Assembly: GCF_001650915.1 (NCBI RefSeq)
Contig: NZ_LXYO01000003.1
Span: 1-64,000, forward strand
DNA: 64,000 nucleotides
Reading direction: 5' to 3'
From: Marinobacter sp. EhC06
Lineage (GTDB): Bacteria; Pseudomonadota; Gammaproteobacteria; Pseudomonadales; Oleiphilaceae
Numbering within the stretch: position 1 is the first letter of the stretch; the number at the start of each line of letters is the position of its first letter. Under the pieces are notes generated by a model. The model was not told the origin of the DNA. It ran no database searches and saw nothing but the letters and a program-made list of their open reading frames with translations. The position numbers and the translations under genes were made by a program. Shown piece after piece: positions 9,914 through 19,633 of this stretch.

Positions 9914-11155
9914 ATGAATTCGAAGATGCCGACGATCAACCAGAAGCTGCTTGAAGGTGTCATTGTCAGTGACACTCCACATTACTCATCGACGATGCAG
10001 GCCATGCTCGAAGCTGTGCGTAATCATCTGGGTATGGACGTAGCCTTTGTCTCCCGAATCGAAAACGGAAAACGCTCCTTCGATTTCGTCGATAGCTCGA
10101 TCCCGCCGCCTATCCGGCCAGGCGATTCCGGTGATGTCGAAGACAGTTACTGCCAGCGGGTGGTAGACGGCCGCCTTCCCGAGCTGATCAACGACGCAAA
10201 AGAAATAGAAGAAGCCAGGGCATTGCCTGGCACCCAGAGTATCCCGATTGGTGCTCACTTGAGCGTGCCAATCATGCTCGACAACGGAGACCTATACGGG
10301 ACCTTCTGCTGCTTCAGTCGCCACCCAGACCCTTCAATGAATACTCGGGATCTTGATGTGCTGCGGACGTTTGCCGACATCGCCGGCAAGCACATTTCGC
10401 ACAGAGAAGCCGCCCGTAGCCAGGAAAAAGCGCTAAGAGCCGAAATTCAGGAGATCCTTGCCGAGGAGCGACTGGCGATGGTTTTTCAGCCCATTCAGGA
10501 CATCCATCGCCAAGAAACTGTGGGCTTCGAGTCCCTGGCGCGCTTCGAAACCCCGGTCCGTAAACCACCCAATATCTGGTTTGATCAGGCCAAACGCGCC
10601 GGCATGGCTGCCGAACTGGAACTCCTCGCAGTATCTCAGGCTCTGAAGCATGCCTGCCATCTTCCCGAACAGTGCTACTTGTCAGTGAACCTGTCCCCGG
10701 AAACCATTCTGGAGGCGGATATGGAATCGGCCCTGTCAGTCCCGGAGCCGGACAAGCTCGTCGTCGAAGTCACTGAACACTCAACAATCGACGAATACGA
10801 CAAGGTGGCGGCTGCGTTGGGCCCGCTGCGTGCACGAGGCGTTAAGCTGGCGGTCGACGATGCTGGCGCCGGATATGCCAGTTTTCGGCACATTCTTGCC
10901 CTGGCACCAGACATCATCAAACTGGATATGAGCATTACCCGGGATATCGACTCGGATTTCCGCAAGCAGGCGTTGGCCAAGAGCATGATTGCCTTTGCCG
11001 AGGCCACCGGCTGTGAAATCATCGCTGAAGGCGTGGAAACCAGCGCCGAGTTAAGAGAACTCCGAGCACTCGGTGTCCACAAGGCTCAAGGCTATCTAAT
11101 AGAAAAACCGCTTCCAACGGCTGATTTACGGGCCAAAGGCTATACTCGGAACTGA
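9914..11155 (+). CDS. GAF-EAL protein, putative c-di-GMP phosphodiesterase
   Basis: A 413-residue soluble protein, divergent from the che operon. Residues about 20-165 form a GAF-type ligand-binding domain. Residues about 185-410 form an EAL domain that would hydrolyse c-di-GMP. The signature reads ESL instead of EAL at 206-208. The other metal- and substrate-binding elements remain: NLSPETI, EVTEHS, the paired aspartates in [13 protein letters not shown] and AEGVET. Activity is therefore plausible. The start is the ATG at 9914, preceded by AAGGAGA; an upstream in-frame start 36 bases earlier lacks such a site. What the GAF domain binds is unknown. Confidence 0.9.
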   Translation: MNSKMPTINQKLLEGVIVSDTPHYSSTMQAMLEAVRNHLGMDVAFVSRIENGKRSFDFVDSSIPPPIRPGDSGDVEDSYCQRVVDGRLPELINDAKEIEEARALPGTQSIPIGAHLSVPIMLDNGDLYGTFCCFSRHPDPSMNTRDLDVLRTFADIAGKHISHREAARSQEKALRAEIQEILAEERLAMVFQPIQDIHRQETVGFESLARFETPVRKPPNIWFDQAKRAGMAAELELLAVSQALKHACHLPEQCYLSVNLSPETILEADMESALSVPEPDKLVVEVTEHSTIDEYDKVAAALGPLRARGVKLAVDDAGAGYASFRHILALAPDIIKLDMSITRDIDSDFRKQALAKSMIAFAEATGCEIIAEGVETSAELRELRALGVHKAQGYLIEKPLPTADLRAKGYTRN

Positions 11156-13088
11156 GCAACCATACTCTGCAGTCCTGACGCCATGCTCGCCAAATCTCTA
11201 GTTGTTGCAGAGATTTGCTCAATTGCGGTGGCGTTCTGAGCCGACATCTCATGGATAGCCTGGGTATTCCGGTTCATTTCTTCGGCGGTAGCGGATTGCT
11301 CCTCAGCAGCGCTGGCAATCTGTGTACTCATGTCCAAAATTGTCTCAATTGAATCGGTTATGGAAGACAGCGAACCACCCGATTCGTTACTCAGTTCAGT
11401 CGCAGTATCAGTATCCTGACAGCAAGCCTTCATCGATTCCACCGACTCCCGGGCGCTGGCCTGAAGCGACTCAATGATCTGGCTGATCTCTCCTGCTGAG
11501 GCCTGGGTGCGGCCAGCCAGGGAACGGACCTCATCGGCAACCACGGCAAAACCGCGCCCCTGTTCACCGGCGCGAGCCGCCTCAATAGCAGCGTTCAAAG
11601 CCAAAAGGTTGGTCTGCTCGGCTACGCCCTTGATTACATCCAACACCGACGTGATAGCTTCAGCGCGGGTGGCCAGCTCTAATATGTTTTGCGACGCCTG
11701 ATCAATACGGTGGGCAACACTTCTAATCTGCTCGATTGAACGCGAGACTGCCTGAGCACCAGCATCGGCCTGCTGCTTGGCAGCCATGGTCGCCTCGTTC
11801 GTCATCCCTACATTTCTGGAGACCTCGTTAGTCGTGGCTGTCATCTCATTCATGGCCGTTGCCAGCGACTCGGTCTGGTGGCGCTGGCTGCATTCGATTG
11901 TAAAGCCGTTGCTGAGAGCTCTTCGCTTGCACTCGATAGCTGCTCAACGTTTTCGGCCACGGTCTCGATAGCCGTGCGCATCTTCTCTGAAAACGCGTTG
12001 AAGGCCTTAGCCAGTTGCGCTATTTCGTGATCACCCTGCGCCGGTAGCCGTCGGGTCAGGTCACCTTCGCCTTCTGCAACATCCTGCATAGCAAAGGTCA
12101 CTTCATTAAGTGGCACTACCACCGTACGGACCATAAGCCACGCAACGAGTGCCGCCAGAATAACAGCACCTGCCGCGACCAGCTCAATCAGCATTTCTGC
12201 GCCATCAATATCCGCCAACAACTCTCCTTTCTGGTCAGCGCGCAAAGCCTGGGCTTGCTCTTCCAACGCTCTTGCCGCAACTACCAGTAAAGCTTGCAGC
12301 TTACTTTGCTCCACTCTGTCTGCAACAAACTTCTCAAACGCCCTGCGATAATCCAGAAGATCGGCACGGACACTGAGCGCTACCTGTTTACTCGTTTCCC
12401 TCTCGGCACCTGCTGCCAACTCATCTGCCAGCCCCAGAGCCTCGGTCAGACTGGCCGTCACTTGCTCAATTGCTTTCGAGTCACCTCTTAGCTGGAAATT
12501 CTTCTCTTCCGTGCGGGCTTCAAGAAGATATTTAATAAGGCGATTGGCTGCATCTGCCTCATCCAGCTCTTCCTGTATATCTGTAGCTTGTACTCCTCGG
12601 GCCAGCAGGGCACCGAGTTGCTGCTTCTGCAGATCGCGGAATTCGTCAAGGACGCCTTCAAGACTGCGGGCCGCTGCTTCCATCGCCAGCTTCTGACTAT
12701 TGGAGTCCTGGTCTAGCTGCAAATATTGCTGGAAAACCCTGGTGTATTCTCCGAGCTCATGCACGAATGCATCCAACAATTCGTGATTGCCGGCGGTATC
12801 AAAGCCAATCCTTATCTTTTCAATCTCGTTCTCGACTTCCATGATCAACTTTTGGACATTCTGTGCCTCTTTTGCACTACCACGTAACAGGTAGTTCTTT
12901 TCCTCGCCTCTGATGTCCAGCACATACTTCACCAATCGGTTAGCGTCGTCTGCCTTGCCAGTCCGGGTAACAACTCGGTCAAGAGACAAAATAGCGATAA
13001 CCGTAAGCACCAAAAGGACAGCTAGAAGAACACCAAAGCCCGCAACGAGCCGGGCCCGGATAGTGAGTTTATCGATTATAAGGATCAC
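11140..13088 (-). pseudogene. HBM-type chemoreceptor broken by one frameshift
   Basis: Two adjacent reading frames make one chemoreceptor. The upstream part (from a GTG at 13088) has a membrane segment at about 10-33, a long helical periplasmic domain, a second membrane segment at about 288-308 and a HAMP domain. It then derails after [10 protein letters not shown]. The downstream part continues from [20 protein letters not shown] into the signalling tip [19 protein letters not shown]. The break lies near 11877-11880, where one base appears to be missing from a short G run on the plus strand. The periplasmic domain contains two related modules (NRLVKYVLDIRGEEKNYLLRG and NRLIKYLLEARTEEKNFQLRG), the hallmark of helical bimodular sensors such as McpS, which binds organic acids. 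The sequence does not show whether the lesion is real or a sequencing error. The 3' end overlaps the EAL gene end. Confidence 0.88.
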
Positions 13089-13504
13089 GTACTGACACCT
13101 GAGTAGGATGAGACAATGGCGATGAAACGCCCTTAACTGTGACGTAGTTCACAATTTTTCGTCATTTAAATCCGAACTCAGGCAAGGTTAAATCTTATTT
13201 TTGTTGAATTTTTTTCCGGAAATGCAAAAAGCTGTGAAAGGCCTTCTGACCAATCTTTTCAAGACCATAGAAAACCCTTGTGGCGGGAACCCGGAGTTAA
13301 AAAGAATCATCAGAAATTGATTCTTTTCAAAGCTGAGGTAACAACTCATCAACGAAGGCGGTCTATCGTCCAGTCGACTAATTTTCGGCCAGCATCGCAG
13401 GGCAGAAAGAATAATAGCCTGCTACTTTATTAGGCATAGGATTAAAAGTCTGAACCGACAAAGAAACGTAAGTTTCAGGAAATGAATCAGACAAATGGAG
13501 CATT
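13089..13504. other. divergent promoter region of receptor and GGDEF-EAL gene
   Basis: About 415 bases separate two divergent genes. The stretch holds a CRP/Vfr-type palindrome at 13138-13153. It also holds an inverted repeat with arms at 13301-13309 and 13318-13326 (AAAGAATCA and its complement) that could be an operator or a leftover hairpin. A GGAG ribosome binding site lies just before 13505. No small coding sequence is convincing. Confidence 0.5.
13138..13153. promoter_or_regulatory. CRP/Vfr-type palindrome before the HBM receptor
   Basis: TGTGACGTAGTTCACA matches TGTGA-N6-TCACA exactly. Its centre is about 57 bases upstream of the receptor start at 13088. This would allow a class II activation site with a leader of roughly 15 bases. 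It is the second such palindrome in front of a chemoreceptor gene in this window. Confidence 0.62.
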
Positions 13505-15544
13505 ATGCTCAGCAAAACAGACGGGCCCCTATCGGCCGTATTGAAAGCCGCCGCCGACGCGGTGGTCCTGATTGACGATACCGGAACCATCCAGCAGGTT
13601 TCTGATTCAGTTCAGCGAGTATTCGGCTACACCTCCTCGGAGTGCATCGGCCAAAACGTCAGTATGCTCATGCCCGAGCCTGACCGAAGCGCCCATGATC
13701 GCTACCTGGCAACCTATCAAGCGGGGGGCGAAGCGAAGGTAATCGGCGTTGGGAGAAGCACCACTGGCCAGAAGAAAAATGGTGAGTCTTTTCCTCTGCG
13801 TTTATCGGTGGGCGAATTCCAGGCAGACGGGCGCTCCTATTTTGTTGGCATCTGCCACGATCTCACCGACTACAACAACACCCTGATCGAGCTGGAACGT
13901 ACTGAAAAGCGATACAAGGATATCGTCGAAAGCCAGAAACACTTCATCTGCCGACTGGACAATCAGCTGCGCGTGACCTTCGCCAACAGCTCTTTTGCCT
14001 CAGTTCTGGGCAAATCCTACGACGAACTGATTGGCACCCATCTCGCAAGCCTGCTTTCGGAAGATTCGCGGCCCGGTACCGAAGAACTGAAGGCACTGAT
14101 CACCGACCATCAGCAAGACGAAGTCAATCTTCAGTTCCGCATGCGAACCGTCAATCAACCCAGCCACGCAGAGTGGTCTTTCAGGCGGGTTGAGAATCCC
14201 ATGAGCGGGCAGGACGAAATCCAGGGCCTTGGCGTGGATGTTTCGGACAGAGAAAGCGCCCTATCCCGGGCAAAGTTTCTGAAAGAGCACGATCATCTCA
14301 CGGGACTGCTGCATGGCCGCTCTCTGATCAAAAATCTCAAGAGCTCTCTGGTGCAGGGCAAAACCTATGCGTTTCTCTGTATCGATCCGGACCGGTTCGG
14401 CCAGGTTAATCAACGTTACGGGTATGAATCCGGAGACAGCATCATCGTTGAGATGGCCCGCCGTGCCGCCTCTGTTCTTCCTTCGTCCGCATTAATGGCC
14501 CGACCGGGCGGCGACGAACTGCTGGTAGTTTTTCCAGTTGCGGACCAAACCGCAGCCTCAGAAACGGGGCAGCGGATCCTGGCAGTCCTGACAGAGCCCT
14601 ATCATCTTAACGGCGTATCCCACGCGCTTGAGTGGCGTGGGGGCTTGGCCCTGTATCCCGATGACGGCACCGAGCTGGCCCAGATGCCGGAACTGGCAGA
14701 GGCGGCCATGAGTGAAGCAAAATGGCAGAATCGCCAGTTGACGTTTTTCACGGCAGCGTCCCATCGGGATCTCCTGCGACGGATATCCGTCGAACAGGCC
14801 CTGAAAACTGCGCTGTCCACCGGAACCATCGATATTCATCTGCAACCCAAAGTGTCGCTGGCCACCCGAACCAAATGCGGGTACGAGGCTCTTGCCCGCT
14901 GGCACCACGAGGAGTGGGGTCGGGTGTCCCCGGGCGAGTTCATTCCCATCGCCGAAGCCGGTGGCCTCGGCCCGCAGATGGACCGTTACGTGATTCGCCG
15001 CGTGGCGGAAATAGCAGCCTCGATGCGAGCCAACCAGGAGCTACCTCTTCCGATTGCGGTCAACATTACCGCCAATCACTTTTCTGATCCGGCCTTCGCA
15101 GACTGGCTCGAAACGATTCTGGCTGAACATGATTTGCCCTCAAACGCCATTGAACTGGAGATCACCGAGGGGGTGCTGATTGGTATGGCGGCCGCCATTT
15201 CTGACAACTTCCGGAAGCTTCGGGAACTTGGAATCCGGATCAGTATCGACGACTTCGGTACCGGTTATTCATCGCTGAGCTATCTGAAAAAGCTGGATGT
15301 GGATGAACTCAAAATCGACAAATCGTTTATCGATGATCTGGCAGACCCGAAGGGAGAATTACTGGTGCAATCACTGATTGGCCTGGCCAGGGCCTATGAG
15401 CTGATTGTTACTGCAGAGGGAGTTGAAGCACCAGATCAGGAGGCGGTGTTGACGCGCCTGGGATGCGACATGATTCAGGGCTACCTGTTCAGCCCGGCGC
15501 TTCCGGAGGCCGAGGCCAGAGCCTGGTCTGTCGCCTCGAAGTGA
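13505..15544 (+). CDS. PAS-PAS-GGDEF-EAL signalling protein
   Basis: A 679-residue cytoplasmic c-di-GMP protein. PAS domains span about residues 8-122 and 134-250. The GGDEF domain at about 262-415 has HLTGLLHGR and the signature RPGGDELLV at 333-341, where the last signature residue is Leu instead of Phe. The EAL domain at about 430-675 is intact: EAL at 461-463, EITEGVL, SIDDFGTGYSS, KIDKSFI and TAEGVEA. The most likely net activity is phosphodiesterase, with the GGDEF domain perhaps regulatory or weakly active. The first PAS domain has the length and arginine/histidine pattern of FixL-like sensors (HDRYLATY), but haem binding is not certain. GGAG precedes the ATG. Confidence 0.92.
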   Translation: MLSKTDGPLSAVLKAAADAVVLIDDTGTIQQVSDSVQRVFGYTSSECIGQNVSMLMPEPDRSAHDRYLATYQAGGEAKVIGVGRSTTGQKKNGESFPLRLSVGEFQADGRSYFVGICHDLTDYNNTLIELERTEKRYKDIVESQKHFICRLDNQLRVTFANSSFASVLGKSYDELIGTHLASLLSEDSRPGTEELKALITDHQQDEVNLQFRMRTVNQPSHAEWSFRRVENPMSGQDEIQGLGVDVSDRESALSRAKFLKEHDHLTGLLHGRSLIKNLKSSLVQGKTYAFLCIDPDRFGQVNQRYGYESGDSIIVEMARRAASVLPSSALMARPGGDELLVVFPVADQTAASETGQRILAVLTEPYHLNGVSHALEWRGGLALYPDDGTELAQMPELAEAAMSEAKWQNRQLTFFTAASHRDLLRRISVEQALKTALSTGTIDIHLQPKVSLATRTKCGYEALARWHHEEWGRVSPGEFIPIAEAGGLGPQMDRYVIRRVAEIAASMRANQELPLPIAVNITANHFSDPAFADWLETILAEHDLPSNAIELEITEGVLIGMAAAISDNFRKLRELGIRISIDDFGTGYSSLSYLKKLDVDELKIDKSFIDDLADPKGELLVQSLIGLARAYELIVTAEGVEAPDQEAVLTRLGCDMIQGYLFSPALPEAEARAWSVASK

Positions 15545-15579
15545 AAACCGGGCAGCCACCAACGGCCACCCCGATGGAA

Positions 15580-16344
15580 TCAACTGTTACGCCTTTGCTC
15601 CGCAAGCCTTTTCTGGAGCAGCCCGTTCAGCTCTTCAAGCTCCGCGACCCGCCGTTCGCTGGTGCCCTTCTCCCAGGCAACCCGCTCAGTCAGGCGGTCA
15701 ATTTCCGAAGCGACTTCCGAGACCTCATCCAGCTGAGAATCGTTCACCCGCTGGCTGTACTCACCGTTATTGACTCGCCCCAGCACACGCCGGATGTGTT
15801 TCAGTCGCCGGACCAGGTAGTAACCGGCAGCAATTGAGAAGAGGGCTGCTGCCAATACTTCCAGAGCGGCAATAATCAGGCTTCTGCGCTTGACCTGCTC
15901 AATACCCTGCAGCTGTTCCCTCAGGTCCAGGCCGATCTCCACGGTGCCATAATTCAATCCCGCCTTAACGATCGTGGCCTTCGCCATGTAAAGATCAGAC
16001 AGGCCAACGTTTTCTCTTGAGCGCTGGAAAGACTGACGCAGAGCATCCGGGTTACCGGCCTCGGCCAGAAGATGGCCATTGTAATCGGTTACCCGGGCAA
16101 ACGCGGTTCCAGGGGTTCTGGCCGCAGCCTCAACAAACGACTGCAATGAACCAAGGTCGAGGGATAACACATCATTCGCGGCGGTCGCCGCGAAAATCCG
16201 GGCGATGGACTGGGCACGGCGTTCCACTTCATCGGTCGTTGACGAGTCGATGAAGTGAAATACCGAATACAACAGTACAATCAGCATGACAACTTCGATC
16301 ATGCCGATGCCAATCACGGCCTGAGCCCGGATTGACAGCTTCAC
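15580..16344 (-). CDS. membrane sensor with HAMP domain and no output domain
   Basis: A 254-residue protein. It has an N-terminal membrane helix (about 8-32), an extracytoplasmic domain of about 115 residues and a second membrane helix (about 153-178). A HAMP domain follows, then a C-terminal coiled coil (TSERRVAELEELNGLLQKRL). No kinase, GGDEF or receptor output follows, so it must signal through another protein, most simply through the GGDEF/EAL protein of the same operon. The GTG start overlaps the stop of the PhnD-like gene by four bases, and no better start is available. Function is inferred from layout only. Confidence 0.78.
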   Translation of the reverse strand: MKLSIRAQAVIGIGMIEVVMLIVLLYSVFHFIDSSTTDEVERRAQSIARIFAATAANDVLSLDLGSLQSFVEAAARTPGTAFARVTDYNGHLLAEAGNPDALRQSFQRSRENVGLSDLYMAKATIVKAGLNYGTVEIGLDLREQLQGIEQVKRRSLIIAALEVLAAALFSIAAGYYLVRRLKHIRRVLGRVNNGEYSQRVNDSQLDEVSEVASEIDRLTERVAWEKGTSERRVAELEELNGLLQKRLAEQRRNS

Positions 16345-17180
16345 ATGTCCCCCTGTGCCTGGATAAAGTCGAGGCCTAGGCCCCGGACATCATTCCAATC
16401 TTTATCGTCGGCCGGTATCAGGAACTTCAAGTTGGCACGCTCAAGCAATGCCATCCCTTCCTCGCTGCTACTTAAATTCGTCAACGCCGCCTGAATACGT
16501 GACCGCTGATTGTCACGCAGCCCCGGATGCACCGCAAAAGCATGAGGCGTATAACCCTCGGATCGCCATAGGACCCGAACACCGGTCAGCCCCTCTGCAA
16601 CCGCCGAGTTAAACGTACGCTCTATTCCCCCGCCCGCTGCCATAAAGCCTCTCTGGACATTCAGGTAAACGGATTCGTGGGAGGACACAAAGCGAGCCGT
16701 GTAGGTGATACCCAACCGTTCCAGTTCAGCACGGGTCAGTATGGTGGCAGCAAACGCTGCCGGCGCCGGAAACGCCAGGGTAGTTCCTTCAAGGTCCACC
16801 AGGGTTGTTACCGGGCTGTCCTCTCCAACCACGATAATGCCCCGTATCCGCTTCTCACCCTCCCGGGCAATGGCCCGATAGCCGGGCGACTGGCTGAACT
16901 CCACGTAGTGGTAGGGATTCATATAGGCAATATCATACTCGCCTGCCAGGACACGCTCTTCGAAAGTGGGTATGTCCGGCGCGGTGGTAAAACGCACTTG
17001 CCGCCCCAGCTGTTCCGAAAGATGCCTCATCAGAGGTGTCCACTGATCCGCCAGTTTGCTGGAAGACTCCTGGGGAACAATCCCGAACAGCAGCGGTTTC
17101 TCTGCACTGTGAGCGATAACGGGCTGGATAGCGATCAGCAGTGCTACCAGCCACGGAAGCCAACCTTGTTTTAACTTCAT
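16341..17180 (-). CDS. PhnD-like periplasmic substrate-binding protein
   Basis: A 279-residue exported protein with a signal peptide ending near AHSA. It belongs to the phosphate/phosphite/phosphonate-binding family (PhnD/PtxB fold). Typical segments are LFGIVPQES, PLMRHLSEQLGRQVRF, LAGEYDIAYMNPYHYVEF and the later GFMAAGGGIERTF. No ABC permease or ATPase gene is nearby. It more likely acts as a sensor partner than in uptake, comparable in logic to the periplasmic NspS that controls the GGDEF-EAL protein MbaA in Vibrio cholerae. The ligand cannot be predicted. The ATG at 17180 is chosen because GAAGGG lies about eight bases upstream; a GTG three codons earlier is too close to it. Confidence 0.85.
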   Translation of the reverse strand: MKLKQGWLPWLVALLIAIQPVIAHSAEKPLLFGIVPQESSSKLADQWTPLMRHLSEQLGRQVRFTTAPDIPTFEERVLAGEYDIAYMNPYHYVEFSQSPGYRAIAREGEKRIRGIIVVGEDSPVTTLVDLEGTTLAFPAPAAFAATILTRAELERLGITYTARFVSSHESVYLNVQRGFMAAGGGIERTFNSAVAEGLTGVRVLWRSEGYTPHAFAVHPGLRDNQRSRIQAALTNLSSSEEGMALLERANLKFLIPADDKDWNDVRGLGLDFIQAQGDM

Positions 17181-17192
17181 GCAGTACACCCT

Positions 17193-19136
17193 TCAATAAC
17201 TGGCAGACGCCAAAGACCTGGTTTGTACGGACGGGTAACAGGTGCCCGAATCGAGGAGCAGGGCCAGGTAATCGTTCAGTGGCATCGGTTTGTGCGCATA
17301 ATATCCCTGTATGAGAACGCCGCCAATGCTCTCGATCAACTGCCACTGGGCTTTGTTCTCCACCCCTTCAATGACGCTCTTCATGTACGCCTGATCGGCC
17401 ATTGCGATCACCGACCCGAGGAAACGGGCTTTGTCCTCGCTTTCCTCAATGCCGTTCACGAAGCAGCGGTCGATCTTGAGCCGGTCTACCTTGAGTTCCC
17501 GGACATATTCCAGTGACGAATGCCCGGTACCAAAATCATCGAGGGCAAAGGTTACGCCCAGATCGTGCAGGCTACCGATCAGCTGATTGATGCGCTGGAA
17601 TTCAAGGGCGGCATTGTCTTCGGTAATCTCCATGCACAGGGCAGTGGCCGGAATACCGGCATCAATCAGTAGACTCTGAACGTCCTGCACCAGGTGATCG
17701 GCCAACATGGACGGGTTGAGATTGATGGAGAGATTGCCATCAAAACCGAGGTTCCGATAAAGGGTTTGTGTTTCACGGGCAATCTGCCTGAATAGCCACC
17801 GACCCAGCTCAACACCCAGTCCGTAACGCTCACAGAGATCTACCACACGATTCGGCGGCACAAAGCCGACACGCTCATCCCGGCAGCGCAGAAGCACCTC
17901 GGCACCGGTAACCAGGTTGATGTTTTCGGAACTCACGATGGGCTGGTACACCAGGCTGAGATGGAGCGTTCCTGGTTCGTTGTTGAAAAACCGAATCAGG
18001 CCGGTGTGGACAAGCCGGTCCTCTTCGATCCGACGGCGAAGATCTTCGCGGTTAATATAGTAATCGCGTCCTTCCAGTCTGGCCTGGGTCAGTGCCCGGT
18101 GGGCTCGCTGGTAGCGAATACTCCAGCCAGGGCAATTATCCTTGCACTGGGGATCTACCCCCATTACTGCCGACACGTGCAGGACTGAATCACCAGTGCG
18201 CCAATCAAAGGTTGTCGCCTCAACCAGCCGCTCGGTAATCGCCTCGATGTCCTCGGACGGCCTCACGGCCAGAAACATCACAAATCCGCTCTGGGAGGCC
18301 TGAATCAGTTCGTCACCCGCTTGCAACTCTTTCTTCAGTTTGCTGGCGAACACCCGAAGCAGATCATTGCCACCTTCGGTACCAAAATCACTCAGAACCA
18401 GCTGAAAACCTCGAATTTCGCAAGTAATGATGGCTTTGTCGGGAGCCACGCCTCGAATACTGTGGAGGTACTGGCTGTTCGGAAGACCGGTGACAGGATC
18501 CTCTTTGGACTGCCTGCGCACAAAGGCGATGGCCAGAGCCAGATAGAGGAAAACCGCGACGAGGGCCGCCAGGGTGAGTATTCGGAGATTGGCCAGGCGA
18601 TCACGGGATTCCTCCACGGCAGTCACCAACCGACTGGCTTCATCACCGACGAAGTTATCGATGACCAGCTGCTGAATTCCGGTTTTCTGACGGTTCCATT
18701 GCTCCGACACAGAAGCAAGGCTGTCAGAACCATTTTCGATCCCGGCCAGAATCGGCCCCTCAAGTGCCCTCAAATCACTGAACAGATTTTCCAGGCGCTG
18801 CTCGTTATCCTCATGATCCCGCGTTGCCCTCGACTCGGCGCCATTCAGCAGGTAATCATACCGACTCCACAAAACATCGTAGCGAAGGGTCAACTCGTCC
18901 GGATCGCCTACACCATTCGCCGAAAGCGAGAGCTCCCTGTCAAACGCACTTGCCTCATTGCCCAACTGGGCCAGGTTCCAGGATGCCATTCGTATGGTGC
19001 TAAGAGAAACCGACTGGAGTTTTCTGTCCTGGAAATAGGTATAGAAGCTCCCACCCAATAGCAAGAGCACGATCAGGAACAGAAAGACGACCGTGGTCCG
19101 CGAAAACAGTCCGGAAAGGAGCGTACCCTTATTCAC
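17193..19136 (-). CDS. membrane GGDEF(degenerate)-EAL protein
   Basis: A 647-residue protein with membrane helices at about 13-35 and 185-206 flanking a helical periplasmic domain of about 150 residues. The GGDEF domain keeps the DPVTGLPN entry motif, but its signature is SQSGF at 281-285, so it cannot be a normal cyclase. The EAL domain reads EVL at 413-415 and retains NLNPSML, EITEDNA, LDDFGTGHSS, KIDRCFV and IEGVEN, consistent with c-di-GMP hydrolysis. It is encoded between a periplasmic molybdopterin-fold protein and a PhnD-like binding protein, both probable periplasmic partners. It starts with GTG two bases after the upstream stop. Confidence 0.88.
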   Translation of the reverse strand: MNKGTLLSGLFSRTTVVFLFLIVLLLLGGSFYTYFQDRKLQSVSLSTIRMASWNLAQLGNEASAFDRELSLSANGVGDPDELTLRYDVLWSRYDYLLNGAESRATRDHEDNEQRLENLFSDLRALEGPILAGIENGSDSLASVSEQWNRQKTGIQQLVIDNFVGDEASRLVTAVEESRDRLANLRILTLAALVAVFLYLALAIAFVRRQSKEDPVTGLPNSQYLHSIRGVAPDKAIITCEIRGFQLVLSDFGTEGGNDLLRVFASKLKKELQAGDELIQASQSGFVMFLAVRPSEDIEAITERLVEATTFDWRTGDSVLHVSAVMGVDPQCKDNCPGWSIRYQRAHRALTQARLEGRDYYINREDLRRRIEEDRLVHTGLIRFFNNEPGTLHLSLVYQPIVSSENINLVTGAEVLLRCRDERVGFVPPNRVVDLCERYGLGVELGRWLFRQIARETQTLYRNLGFDGNLSINLNPSMLADHLVQDVQSLLIDAGIPATALCMEITEDNAALEFQRINQLIGSLHDLGVTFALDDFGTGHSSLEYVRELKVDRLKIDRCFVNGIEESEDKARFLGSVIAMADQAYMKSVIEGVENKAQWQLIESIGGVLIQGYYAHKPMPLNDYLALLLDSGTCYPSVQTRSLASASY

Positions 19137-19138
19137 GA

Positions 19139-19630
19139 TTATTTAAGCTCGATGCCGCTGAGTTGCCAAACCATATAACGATGAAAGTCTTCCTCATCCA
19201 GTTCGGGACGTTGGGACAACGGCAGAATGATCCAGAAAGGGCCGCGGTCGCGAACCGACATGGTTCTGGAATCCCGACGGGTAGCAATGATCGCATCCAA
19301 TGAGAGGAGCTCTTCCAGAGAACCGGTGACCTTGTAATCGTTCAGAGCGGTCAGGGTGATCTGTGTTTCGCCCGATACACCAAATGTTTCCAGAACGCGT
19401 GCCAGAGTCGGACCGGAAAACTGAACCTCTCCGTCAAAATAGGGGCTGATTGTCGAAAAGGTGGTTTGGGGAAAGCTTTCAAGCTCATTCCGGTCCAGAA
19501 CTAGAGTGTCCGCGTCACTGGTGATTGTCAGCTTCGGGGCTGCAATCGCCTGGGCGGAAAACACGAACATAATCAGCATAAAAATCAGTGGCAAACGACG
19601 CAATTCAGGAACCCTCTTATCTGGAGTCAT
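19139..19630 (-). CDS. small periplasmic protein with molybdopterin-oxidoreductase fold
   Basis: A protein of about 163 residues with a signal peptide (hydrophobic MLIMFVFSAQAIAA) and a short domain resembling the SUOX/YedY-type molybdopterin-binding fold. The recognisable stretches are FSGPTLARVLETFGV, ALNDYKVT and VRDRGPFWIILPL. There is no cysteine at all, so it lacks the molybdenum ligand of real enzymes and is more likely a binding or sensing module. It is the first gene of the four-gene operon leading to the GGDEF/EAL protein. The ATG at 19630 is used; a TTG one codon earlier is less likely. Confidence 0.72.
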   Translation of the reverse strand: MTPDKRVPELRRLPLIFMLIMFVFSAQAIAAPKLTITSDADTLVLDRNELESFPQTTFSTISPYFDGEVQFSGPTLARVLETFGVSGETQITLTALNDYKVTGSLEELLSLDAIIATRRDSRTMSVRDRGPFWIILPLSQRPELDEEDFHRYMVWQLSGIELK

Positions 19631-19633
19631 CAA

